Source: Parus major (Eukaryota; Chordata; Aves; Passeriformes; Paridae). Taken from it: a stretch of 64,000 bases of DNA. How positions within the stretch are numbered: the first letter of the stretch is position 1; the number at the start of each line of letters is the position of its first letter. The notes under the pieces were generated by a model. It ran no database searches and was not told the DNA's origin. It saw only the letters and a program-made list of their open reading frames with translations. Both the position numbers and the translations under genes were made by a program. This document shows, piece by piece, positions 46,593 to 58,317 of the stretch. Location: contig NC_031770.1 in NCBI RefSeq assembly GCF_001522545.3, forward strand, positions 24,547,193-24,611,192, in the 5' to 3' direction.

Positions 46593-49500
46593 CTACAGAC
46601 AGCACACACAGGAAGACAGTGATGTGACTATCGTTAAGGGAACACTTCCAAATGCCTTTCCAACCACCATATCATCATAGGTACGCATAGAAATGCTGAG
46701 TTTACGCCTTCCAGAGAGAAAATGTGCGTGCTTTGTGCCATTCCAGGAGGAGGGTTTATGGTTCTTATTTTTGAAAAATGGAGCACAGTGATTTCCAATT
46801 ACCTTCCAGGCATGTGTGTAGGGACACCCATTTCTTTCCTGTATGTTTCAGAAGAATGTAGATGGGTATACTTCTGAGTAGGACATAAGCCCTTAAGTCC
46901 CAGTTTGAGTTCTCGATAAAAATGTAAAAATGCATGGTGAAATTTTAAATCAGCTTCAAAACCTTATAACATGAAGCTGCTGGAACAATTGAGAAAGCCA
47001 AAACTTTTAAGTGGATATTAGTAAAACATAAATATCAGAGAAAGCAGAGGTTTCTTCAGAAATTAATGTGGTTGCAATAGAGATAATATTTAGGTTTCTT
47101 CTAAAGATTGCTACGTTTTAGATATATAAAAGCAAAAAAAATCTGGCTCTTATCTTTCAGGTTCCCCATAATTTTCTATTATGATATGAAGGTGGGGGAG
47201 GTGCATGTAATATATCTGAAAATCAGAGTTCAGTATTTAATATTTACTTCTTATCCTTTAGGAAAAAAAATCTTAAAGGTATGGTTTATGTAGCTTTATG
47301 ATACTTGTCAAAATAATATGGTGTTCTATAACATTTACTAACGCAAACTGGGTTATCTCACACAACCTTGACTTAACAACGGGTTCTGGATGTATACCAG
47401 ACACACAAGATGGTCATTAACTTGATATGATATGGGAAAGGTGTTGAAGTGATTAACTTATATAGTAGTAATAGTGGTTCTGTCTATGGACATTTTATCT
47501 TGCGTTTGAATGGCAAAAAAGATACTTTAACTTGCCTTGTCTCTGGGCAACTTTAGAGTGACCTAGAGACTTCTCAGTTTCAGAGTTCAAAATTGGCCCC
47601 TCCTTCTATACTTGGCCAATGCTTAGACCAAAGATGTAATACATCACAGTGTCTCACAGAGACCTAAAAAATAGAAGAGACTGAAATCCTAGGCAGGAGC
47701 ATCCCATAACTCTATAAAAGTCAATGCTGTGTCCCAAAATAATGAAAATACCCCAACTCTGTTTCCAGCTGTATAAATAATTCAGATTTTCAGCTTTACT
47801 GCCAGAACTTGGCTAATACCCTTCAGTTTGTTTGTCCAGTTTTACATCTACCAATAACCATTTCCTCTACTTCTATCTATTCAAAACAAAACCTGAAGCA
47901 CAAGGATTATCAACTCCCAAAACCTCTTGTGCACAGACAGATCCACAAGGTCTCTGTCAATGAACAACAGCTAATCTTCCATTCTCATTATACTGGCACA
48001 TAAATCTTCTGAGTGACCAGGGAAACAAGAAGCCTGCTACCCTCATAACATTCCTTGCATGCCTGCTGAAGGCATTGTGTCTATACATCGCTCACGACTC
48101 CCAGAAACAGAGTTAAGAATAATTCAAGAGACATAAGAAGGACTAGGAGGGGAGGATAACCTACACGTAAACTTTGCCAAAACGTCCTCAAAACTTATTG
48201 CTTGAGGTGGTTATGAAAATAAAGAAAAAAGCCTGTAATGCTTATCAGTCTTATTTCTCAAAGGCTGAGTAGCCTTAGTATAGTTTTACAGGTCATTAAA
48301 AAAAAATAAAATTGTGGTTAATATTAGAGCTCATACTTTTATTCAGCTTGAGAGCCCTTCAAGATTTTCTAATGGAGGTGCTACATGGACAACAGTTTCG
48401 CTTTTTTTGAGGTACCCTGCACTGACCTCTTCCAATCATCCACAGAAACTAGAGGTACAGCTGACAGCAAGCTGACATTCCCAGAGCTACAAAGTCATCT
48501 GTGAGACAGAAAGGTCAGTCAAGTAGCCAGAAGTGTGTCTGGGGTGTAAACATGGTATTTTGCAAAAACAGCATGGTCCAGACTGCCTGACGTGTCCATA
48601 CAGGCATGGCCAATGCCTTTTGTGCAAAAGGCATATATGTGCCATTTCATATGAAAAAGCATAAACATCTATCTGCCCTCCAAACTCCTAGAATTATAAA
48701 TAGTTTGAGTGACAAATACTTCTGTCACAGTGTTCAGGATACCTTCAAAAGATATTCCCAGCACTGTATATGATTAACCAAAGCCTGGCAGAGTTCACCC
48801 TTATAAATATATCTTGGATAAGCCTGTTGATTTGAACAAGAATTTATGTGTCTGTGTCTAAAGGAAGAAGAGAAGAAACAGGAAGGTTGGTCATGTCAGT
48901 CACTTGAATAAATTTTTCAAGCTGAGTGGTAGAATTTAATATCTATGTTTTGACAGTAATAAGAGTATTGAATTCCTAAATGTTGTGTATTACATAGCAC
49001 AACAGGTTTTATCACAGAAAAACTGAGTAGTCTTGATGAATGAAGTTTCACATAGGTTACTGTTGAAAAAAAATTAGACATTATTTGCATAGATTGCATT
49101 AAGTTGATTGTTTCCCACCCCTCCCAAGTATCTCAGTACCTTAGAAATAAATTATAGTCAGAGGGCTATTAAAATAAAATTTTAAAGAAGTCCTGAAGTA
49201 AATTTCAAACCACAAGACAAAGCAAGCAGTACTGTAGTCTATTTTCAGACGTCCTCAAAGTTATTCATATTTGAGTTGTCAAACAATCATACAACTCCCA
49301 GACATCTTTTCTTCCCCTGAAATCCTGTTATGGATTCTTCCACAGACAGATTAAATTATTTCTTCTTCAATATGTTAAGAAAGAAGAAAGAAGCAACCGT
49401 CCTTAAGTCACATGTGTTTCTCTTTAAGAAAAAGGGTCTCCACAGTTCAACAAGGCAAATAGTTCTCTGTAAATGAAGTCATGCTGAGATTTTTAAAGCA

Positions 49501-50586
49501 CCTAGGATTAGCAAAGTAGTATTGGTAACAATGTCATTGTCACACAAGCTAGAAATACTGCTTCTCACCCTGTTTTTTAATTCCAGCCTTCCTGGGACAG
49601 TGTTTCAACCTGTACAAACCACATTCTTTGCTAAATTTACAACTGTGTTGAGAAACACGTCACTACAGTGAAGCACAAGGAAAGCTGTGCAAAATACTAA
49701 GGTTTTAAGTGCCCTTTCAAAAATATTTGTTGTCATTCTGACCCAAATGGAAGAAAAAGGGAGACGAAATATTTGCAATAGCAGCTTGCCTCAGTTGGTA
49801 GAGCCTGAATATGGGATTTTGCCTGGTTTATTTTAAGTCTGAGCAGCTAGCAGCTGGAGTATGTCCCACATGCTAACACTTGGAATTCCCCAGGGAGAAG
49901 GTTTGTTTCAAATGTACACGCCAGCCCTCCAAAGCTGGTTGTCTTTGCACTTTATTAGGTTTACGTACTCCATCCTTGCCTCAAGTTTCAATGGTAATGC
50001 ACCTATTCTGAGCAAGTGAACATTCTTGCCAGCTTCATATGGACTGGTTTTGATTTAAATGCAATCTATGAACAATATCTACTTGCACACGCATACACAC
50101 CCCAGGCAGATACTGAACAGACACAGCCTTGCAGACTTACACAGCAGCTGTGACAACAACTGATGTCACCTCCTTTGCAGAAGTTTCCACAAGCATCTTC
50201 CAAAGGCCAAGTTAAATGAGATAGAGCTTATCAGTTTCTTTAAAGTGCTCTGGATGAGACCAGTCCATGTGACCCCCTTCCTGGCCGCGGGGGTGTGGTA
50301 TGTCACAGTTCCCCTATCAGCTGGCACATGGTGGTGGGAGATATGAGACAGCAGAAAAGTAGTAGTAACAACATCACCCAGACTGCCGAAGACAGAGAGA
50401 ATACGCTGAGTAACTTCAGTGTGTGCTCACTTACTTTCTGAAAACAGGTGGAGGGTTTTCAGCCCTGACTTCTGCTTGCACATCCCACTCGGCACAGATG
50501 GGTGATTATGTTGCCAGCTATGCTTTGGAAAGGCTATGGTTCGTTAGCGTCATATTAACACCTTTAGCAGTGAGTTGCAATATTTT
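46593..50586. other. Unannotated stretch, no gene seen
   Basis: No recognisable exon. A tRNA-like A-box and D-arm sequence (CTCAGTTGGTAGAG) is at 49790-49803 but no full tRNA follows. ATTTGCAT, a POU octamer, is at 49083-49090. A GC-richer island with CCGCGG lies at about 50280-50300. Confidence 0.55.
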
Positions 50587-50599
50587 ATTTTTTTTTTTT
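50587..50599. repeat. Poly(T) run
   Basis: About 13 consecutive T residues. On the minus strand this is an A run, without a recognisable retroelement next to it. Confidence 0.85.
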
Positions 50600-51735
50600 C
50601 TTCAAGAACTTTTCCCTTCTTTTGGATATTCTGTGACTAAAAAAGAAATTACTAGTAAGGATATTTTTCCAAAAGCAATTGCTTAAGATAAATTCCTTGC
50701 CTCTGTTTTTGCAACAGAAAGATTAGAAAATTTCAGAAAGTACCCTCAGTTTTGCTGCTAAAATTATTGAATGTTTCAGGTTTCCTTCACTGCCTTTAAT
50801 TATTAATAAATGATCAGTTGTAAAGAGTTCATTTTTAAAACTTCTTGGAATGATTACTTTAATTCAAAATATCAAGTAGCTAATAACATAGTAACAGGAA
50901 CAAATTCGTGATATTTGAAAAACATCTCAATACCTCCAATACTTGGTAGAACAAAAGGATTCCTTACTTGAAGTAATTTAAAAACACAGCCGTAGTATTG
51001 AACATCGTATTCAGCAGCTTGCAGTTTTCACCCCTGGGCTCACCCAGTTTCTCTACATGAGCCTATTAGCACAGAGGACAGCCTTAAGCTCTTACCCCAA
51101 GCTAGTTATCATATTTTGGTTAACAAATGTTGGTAATGCAACTTTTTTCTTTGTGAATGTGCCCTTTCAATTTCTGAATTCAAATTCTTGCACCAGCATA
51201 GTTACAGTCGCTCTAGATCACTTGGGCACGTCCCTTGTAAATCATGCTATTGGTGCAAGACCAACAGTTTCCAGAATACAGCAGTGCAACATAAAAATTC
51301 CGTGTCTAGAATAATAGTGAAATGTAGGTATACGGTGTATATATAAGTAATCAAGAATTTCTGGCAACAGTACCAAGATAAGCTGAAATTCAGTCTTCTG
51401 CTACATTCCCAAGCTCCTTCTCCTAGCCCTGCTACTGAGTGTGGAATGACAAAAGTTCGGGAATTTTAAATCAGATTTTTTTGCGGTTTGCACCAATCTT
51501 ACTGCAATCTCACACCTGTTAAGAATCTCCCTGACTTGTCTAGCCAGTTCACATTGGATGAAAAAAGCTAGCTTGCCTTCACCCATTTCCTCTTTCAAAG
51601 TTAAGTATTTGCAGATAGAAAAATAACCTTTCTAGGGCACAGACAGCCTCTCTCTCTCAACTGTGGTGTACCCAGCTCGAAATTGTGGCTGGAACCTGGA
51701 TGTTAATGTCACCTTAAATAATAATATTTTTTCAG
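50600..51735. other. Unannotated AT-rich stretch, no gene seen
   Basis: No recognised gene or repeat. The right border is the acceptor-like AATATTTTTTCAG ending at 51735, with a possible branch site GTTAATG about 35 bp upstream. Confidence 0.55.
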
Positions 51736-51985
51736 GTGCTGGCCAGAGTTTTAAGAGATAGTTCCAGCAATGAGCATATCAGAGCAGCCAAGACACAGCT
51801 GCTCAAAACAGCAACGTGCAGTGGTTATATATGCAATGAAAAAAGGCCTCCTTCAAGGAAGCTATTGAAGACAGCTGCAGATCAGACCTCCTCAGGGTTC
51901 ATTAGCTTTTTTCATCTTCTGTAAGCCAGCCCTGGGCATGACTTTAGAGGATGATTAAACCAAAAAATTTGTGTGTCATTGCACC
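51736..51985 (+). other. Candidate terminal exon E with poly(A) signal
   Basis: ATATTTTTTCAG ends at 51735. From the first base after it, the frame is open for 62 codons to TAA at 51922-51924. The peptide begins VLARVLRDSSSNEHIRAAKT and is rich in Lys, Thr and Ser; I do not recognise it. ATTAAA, the commonest variant poly(A) signal, lies 30 bp past the stop (51954-51959). It is followed by a GT-rich element, TTTGTGTGTC, at a proper distance. Entry phase 0 matches candidates C and D. The pyrimidine tract is short, so the acceptor is only moderate. It could be a real 3' exon of an unrecognised transcript or a coincidence; the end coordinate is approximate. Confidence 0.25.
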
Positions 51986-54066
51986 TTCTCCAACTCCAGC
52001 TGCAACATTTTATTCATGAAAGCCCTAGGATCCAAGATCCAGGATAGAAGCCTTCCTATCTCTGTACTTCCTTGGCATGCTGGTTACAATTGCTGCTCCC
52101 ACCACCACCTATGTCTGAACTGTGATTAACTGTGTTAAAGACCCTTAATTCTTGCTGGAATTGTATAAACAGACACATGGATTGACAGCCACCTAAAATC
52201 TCTGGTGAGCCCTGGACAGACAAAAGACCTTTCAGTATTCTCCCCAGCAAGTCTTTCACAAAGGTAGAGTGAATATTGTGCCCAAGTTCACTTCCTCTTT
52301 ATGCTGTAGGGATGCTCTAAATGGTTCTGTTATGTGTAGGACAGATACATATTTATATGTAATTCAGACCATAGAGATGGTGAGATGCCAACTATGAATC
52401 AACAGAATTTACAAAGTTTTGCCAAAGGCACTCATAACTGTGAGTTGCACACATGGGTGCTTTAAGTGCTAAAAAAGGCCCTACTTTCTTCACACCTGAA
52501 ATACGGGTCCATAGCCCTTACACCTACAGCATTCACAAGCCAGTGCATGGTAGGTAGCCCATGCACAGTGATTTTAAATTTGAAATGTAGACACATGACC
52601 TCAGATTCCACTCATAAAGGGCTATCTGTATGGCAATGTTTGAGACTTAGGTGTGCAAACATAGCAGAGGCACTAAGGGCTTATATGAAAAAATAATTAT
52701 TCCATGTAGAAAGGAAGTTGGCTTGCTTTGAGCAAAGGTGTTAATAGACTAAACATTTTCCCCAACACCAGCCTGCTTACCTGAAAATATGAAAACATCT
52801 ACTGATGCAGCACTGTATTTATTTGAGGTGGGTATCATATCCTACTCATGCTAAATGTCTTGCTGCATTTCAGACTAAGATAGTCATTAATGGGAATACC
52901 AGTTATAAGAGTCATTTAATGAAAAATAAACCCGGGACAACTGTGCTGCAATTTTAGTAATTTGGGGGCAGAGGCATGCAGATCATAGCTAAATTTAAAA
53001 TTTAAGAGAGTAGCTTCAGGATAGACATCTTCCCCACTTCCACCAGGTTCAGGATAGTTTATAAGAGCTGGATCTTGAATGACAGTACCAAAACAGGGAC
53101 TCAGCACAGAGAGGACTTGCTTCAGCTGAGAGATATGCCACAGTACAGATAAAACCATCAGCAACTAGAACAGTGGAAAGGGCAGAAAGACTACGAAGAT
53201 CTATGATGGAAAAGGTATTTAGATCCCTCTCAAGGGCAGCATTATTTTGTTACCTAAACAAGGTTTCTTCTTCTCCCCATCTCCAGTATATTTCAATTGC
53301 AGTCAATGGTAACTCCCAAGCAGTGGCAAAAATGACAATACTTGCATAGATATGGCATTATTAAATTAAGCACAGGACCACTGGTTGCTCTAGCTGTGCC
53401 TGAGTAATGTTTCCCCAGCCACTCTTCTCCTTCCATTAGCAGAAAATTATTTTCTCTGCCAGCATAAGCCTGCACCTAAGTAGGCTCCTAACCCTATCAA
53501 AACTAGCCAGGCCTGAAAATTGGGAAGACAAAAACCTACAGAAAGTGTTTAAACTAAGCCAGACCCTTCTGAGGGAACCAGTCACTATGCCTATATATAC
53601 CTATAGGCTGGGTGGGATCCCAGGAACACTGAGGGTGTGGGACAATTTTCTCACCTTCTTTCCTTCCAGCTGGAAATGAAATAGGAACAAGCTAGAAATC
53701 ACTTCATCAACAGCAATACAAATTTGTCTAGGAGAGAAAAAAGTGCTGTTGATGCGAAGTGGGCAACAATGACCAAGAACTCTTGTTCTCCCAGCAAATC
53801 TCTAGTACCTGGGGGGATGCAGGACTAGCATGGATGGGCAAGACCTAAAACTCTGCGTGTCCTTCCTTGCAGTTTAAATATATAGATGCTGCTTCTTCCT
53901 TCTGAAGTTCTTTTGGATATGCTTTGAGTAGGACTAGGAAAGGATAAGCTTTGTTGTCTCAGATTGGATACACCCTTCCTTACTTTTTTTTTCCAGCCTA
54001 AAGGGGTTTAGATAAGGGGTAGTTTCTAAGGTCATTGGAAAGAAGACAAAGCTTCTAGGACACTCA
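51986..54066. other. Unannotated stretch, no gene seen
   Basis: No recognised gene, RNA or transposon fragment; ordinary AT-rich DNA with a short CCTATATATACCTATAGG-like palindromic patch near 53590-53607. Confidence 0.55.
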
Positions 54067-54483
54067 ATGGAAGATGTGGCTTGCCAGCTGCTAATCTGTG
54101 TGGCAGAGGCTCCCTGGACATCCACACCTCAGTGGAAACCCTCCCATAACTCTTTTTCTCAGGACACCATTTTCCCTAGTGTTAGCATCACTGCAATAAA
54201 ACTAAGATATGATATAAGATCCAAATTAGATAAGGAAAAAAAAGGGGACTTACAGCATCTACCCCTAACTATGCAACTCTTACCTCTGCTTCTATTAATT
54301 GATCCATCTGCTTCTCAGAACTGGAATTGTCTGCACTCAAGGGAGGACCTTTCTTTTGCTCTAGGCACTCTTAGGGGGACATTTATATCCTCTAAAATAA
54401 GGAAGTTGCAAGGCTTCTTTATGGAGATGCACAACACAATTGCTCACCAAGTCCAAGGCAGATTTTTCCAGGCCATTTCATAA
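54067..54483 (+). other. 138-codon ORF, coding status doubtful
   Basis: This is the longest ATG-initiated open frame on the plus strand: ATG at 54067 and TAA at 54481. The start context has G at +4 but T at -3, so it is a weak initiation site. The peptide starts MEDVACQLLICVAEAPWTST and has a leucine run (LLPLLLL) near its middle. I see no recognisable domain. There is no CpG-rich promoter, TATA box or nearby poly(A) signal that would make it a gene. A chance open frame is the likeliest reading. Confidence 0.12.
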
Positions 54484-57052
54484 GATGTTGGAGTGCTAAC
54501 ACGTGGTATGCATGAGCACCTTTTATATATATCACACACACCTACTTGCCTGGAAGCAAATCAATAACTCCCTACACCAAAGCTTGCATTTGTTTGCTCT
54601 TATTAGAGGTGGAATGGTGCTTGAGGGCGGGCCATAGGCATTCCATTACTTAGGATCAGTGCCGGAGCAAAATAGAAAGCTGCTAAAAATAAGCAACATT
54701 TGCTCATTGGTATAAATAACAAAAGCAAGAGAGAAAGAAAAACAGAAAGACAAGATGAAAATTAAAACTGGCCCCAGACCAGGCCTTGCAGAATAACCAG
54801 TCACCTCCTCATTGCCAATTTTCTCACCATCTCCACTATGGGCAAGGTACTTTCTACTGCCAAGCGCCCTCAGCGTCTTTCCTGAGAGGACCATCACTTG
54901 CAGATTCACAGTGGGCCTGAGCATAGGCGACAGCTCCCACAGCACCTCACAAAATACCACTGTGATCCCTGTGGTAGCTTGTGAAGTATTTGTTTTATCT
55001 CTACTCTGTCTATTAAGGGTATTACGGAGGGGGTGGGAAAGGGAAAAAGCTGCACTTCCATAAGGCTATCATCATTTAAAACTTTATCCTCTCTTTATTA
55101 AAATAGAAATAACTTTTGGATTCCAATTTTTCTAACAGACTTCCTGAGCAAATAAGTCCCAGAGCACCCTTGGCTGCCTATTTTTAAGTACAAAGGTTGA
55201 GAAAGCTAAGCCTTATCTATACTTGGAGGAAAATAAGAAGACCAAGCTAATTAAAAATTCAAAGCAGAGTATACTTCTGGTTACTTTTCCTTTTACTGTC
55301 TCATTAATAAAAAGGAATAACAATTGGAAACGAGTTCCCAAAGTAGCACACTCAATCTTTCCGTCTATTTAATGTATTCTATAGTAATAAAGTGCGCACA
55401 CAACACAAACCTATTAGCCCTACAATTAAACAAATAATGGCATTAACAACTCCCACCCACCGCCTTAAGCAGGTTTAGCTGGGAGAGCAGAAGCAGCTGT
55501 CTCTGTCCTGTGCCTCTGCCAGAGGTCACCATCCTGCAGCAGGATCAGCTGATCCTCCTGGATAAACTCCTGAGCAAGTGTAGTGTACAGGCTGCAGCAT
55601 GATCATAAACCACCTCCAATTTCAGTTTACTCTGGCAGTAACCTCCTACAAAAATAAGGGAGGAAACCTAAGGCTGGTAACTGTTTCATCTCTTAGTATC
55701 AGTTAAATCCACCTTTGATTATATTTCAAAGCCCCAAAAAACAGAATAGTCAAGAGGTTTATAATAATGCTCTAGGTTGCCATGAATTAACATGAATTCT
55801 TGTACTGAAAAAGCATAACTATTGAAATACACTGCTAAAATAAGAGCTAACAGAGTTCCTTTAAAGTTTATCTGGGCATGTGTAGACTTTGAACATTTTC
55901 AAGTTTAGCTAGCTCTATGAAATTAAGCTATTTTCAAACCTAGGACTAGGACAAGATTGGGTATCTCCATATGGCCCCCAAGAATGTTGCACTATCCAAG
56001 CTATCATAGCTACCACATGAAATCTCAAACAGTAAAGACGAGAGAAGGACAAGGTACCGACTCAAGTGAGAGGTATTTTTTCCACGTCAGACCAACAGAT
56101 GATTGACTCAGAAGCTATCAATGTCTTTTTGGCATCCAAAGTGGAGACACACATACTTACAGTGGACTTGCTTACTGGTAATTATAGAGAAAACAGCAGG
56201 TGGTTACAGTTAAGTTTCTGGTGCACAGATTTCACACTGTCAGATTCACACGAAACAGAGAAAGATGTCAGTTTTGAGTAATGGTGTGAATGAGGAGAGT
56301 GCTAAACTGTGGATATACCTTGAAAGCAGGAAAATAATACAAAGGGAATGCCATGGTCTCCATAGCGCAGGGAGTGTGTGCAACAGAAGATTTAAAAATG
56401 AGAGCAAGATTCTTTATGCTTTGTCTAGAGAGTTAGGTAAGGCATTTGAGGCTGGGAGGTGTGGAAGACCAGAACAATGAAGAACTTTCAAAAGGAGAAT
56501 GATTTGTGATAACTGGAAGGGGTTTGTTTTACAATGCTCGAACCTCATTTACATAGCTGCAATATCACAGAAGTCAGCGTATAGGTGAATCACACTGAGA
56601 AGGGAGGATCTCCTCCTGTGGCTTCCACGCTTGTCCCAGCCCCCTACACATGATTTGCACTGACACAGCTCCAGGTAGCCCCAAGACAACAAACCCTGAC
56701 ACAACCATCGTGTGCACCCTTCTCATGCCACCTTTCCAAACATCACAGGCAAGCCCTGTTCCTCTCAGTCACATTTGTAACTCTGGGCACTTCGTGCAGC
56801 TAAGGCAAACCAGGAGCAGGTATATCTGTACAGACACAAGCAGGATCTGGTGTCTATCATGTAAATCCTGCCTGAAGTCATCCTCTAAACTTTCCATGCT
56901 ACATTTCCAAGACCATCTTATTTAAATGAATACTGAGAGTATAAGAGAAGAGGAGAGGGAGTAGAATAAGGCTGGCACACGTGGCAAGGGCAGACATGGA
57001 GCCAGCCAGCTCCCTCAGGACAGGGGAGGCAGCCCTGCTCACAGTGTGCTGG
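54484..57052. other. Unannotated stretch, no gene seen
   Basis: No recognisable gene. A splice-like pair at about 56370-56435 (acceptor ATAGCGCAG, donor TTAG|GTAAGG) encloses an open 66-nt interval, but the acceptor lacks a good pyrimidine tract. A purine-rich run lies at about 56941-56962. Confidence 0.5.
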
Positions 57053-57132
57053 AAACCACTCTGCCAGCTATTCGTGTCACAGGCCACTCCTGAAGCCACT
57101 CTCCCAGCTATTCCTGTCACAGGCCACTCTGC
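57053..57132. repeat. 40-bp tandem duplication (2 copies)
   Basis: 57053-57092 and 57093-57132 align end to end with only a few mismatches. The shared core is CCAGCTATTC(G/C)TGTCACA. A looser third partial match (CCCCTGCCAGCC) follows. This is a small minisatellite-type duplication, and it produces the repeated motifs seen in minus-strand shadow frames. Confidence 0.9.
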
Positions 57133-58098
57133 AGAGCCCCTGCCAGCCTCTGGGGGAGGGCACAGGCACATGATAAGGATAAGCAGGAGCTGAAACGAGA
57201 TGGCACCAAATTAATTTCCCTCTGCATGACCTATGCAGTAGATTTTCTGGCATCTCAATAAGCACAAAGAGAAACCCACTGGAGTAAGCAGAGCCCTGCG
57301 TCAGCAAAACACCATCTCTCACATGAAACACTCTTGCTGGCAGAGCTGTGAAGGTGAGGATTACTCACTGTTTCCAACACCGTAACACATGTTTAAGAGA
57401 TAATTATGAAGGGAGAGGGAGAGTATTCATCTCACTTTCCTTTCTTCTTTCTTTAACATAATTTAGAATGTACCATTTACCCCCCAGAAAAATCAGTTCG
57501 GAGAGAGGGAGTCCACTAATTTATTACCAGGCAGCATTTCTGCTATGGAACACACTGTGAATCATCACAAGCATCAAGAAAGTAAAAACTGAACAAGAAA
57601 AAGATTTATCCTCAGCTAGCCTAATGCAAATAGTTCAATCAATCGAGCAAAGAAAAATAAATCTTGATGGTTGCATTCACTTAAGAATTAAGGAAAAGAC
57701 ATTTAAAAATCAAGGTCACCAAATCTGACCTTCTGTATTGTCCAGCCAATGAAATTTCCTCCACTTATATTTTTATCCACAGCTTTTACTTGCTGCAAGT
57801 TTTTATTAAATATTCCAGCAAACAAGAGGAAATAGCAAAACCAGAAAGTAGGCAGGCCAGTCTTTTTCAGGGACAGTGGAAACTAATTCAGAAAAGTGGG
57901 TCAAAGGAAATGCTGAAAGATACAAATCCATCCTACAGTTTAACTAAAGTCAGAAAGTACATAAAGTACTAATCTACACACAGTTATCATAGCACTTAGT
58001 AGATAGCTCAAATTTGCCATGAAAATTAATAGACAGAAAGTAGAACAGTCACCCAATATGGGCAAATAGGCCAGCATTTCGGACTCAGGAAAAGACTA
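57133..58098. other. Unannotated stretch, no gene seen
   Basis: No recognised gene or transposon. A POU octamer, ATGCAAAT, is at 57624-57631. Confidence 0.55.
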
Positions 58099-58161
58099 TA
58101 TTAATAAAGTAATTAATAAAAGTTAATAAAATAATCAATGAACCAATTAATAAAATAATAT
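58099..58161. repeat. Degenerate (TTAATAAAA)n AT-rich repeat
   Basis: Units like TTAATAAA recur about five times with varied spacing. Several AATAAA words here are by-products of the repeat and should not be read as poly(A) signals. Confidence 0.8.
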
Positions 58162-58296
58162 AGTGGTGAGCACATGTATTTGCCACAGATCATGCAAGTC
58201 CCCATTTTGAGTAGAAACCCATTTTCTGTTTGTCCACTCAAGGTGGACAACATGCTAAAGAATGGTTAGTTACCCTGACAGAGGTAACCATAGGTA

Positions 58297-58317
58297 GGGT
58301 GGGAGGGGGCTGGAGGG
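58297..58317 (+). other. G-quadruplex motif
   Basis: Four G runs with short loops: GGG-T-GGG-A-GGGGG-CTGGA-GGG. This fits the G3+N1-7 rule on the plus strand and is the only clear example I found in the window. Confidence 0.7.

Noticed and set aside
49781..49855. tRNA gene
   Set aside because: Only the D-arm-like part matches. No acceptor stem, anticodon stem or proper B box (GGTTCRANNCC) can be paired.
58099..58161. Cluster of AATAAA poly(A) signals
   Set aside because: They are by-products of an AT-rich tandem repeat, with no transcript end context.
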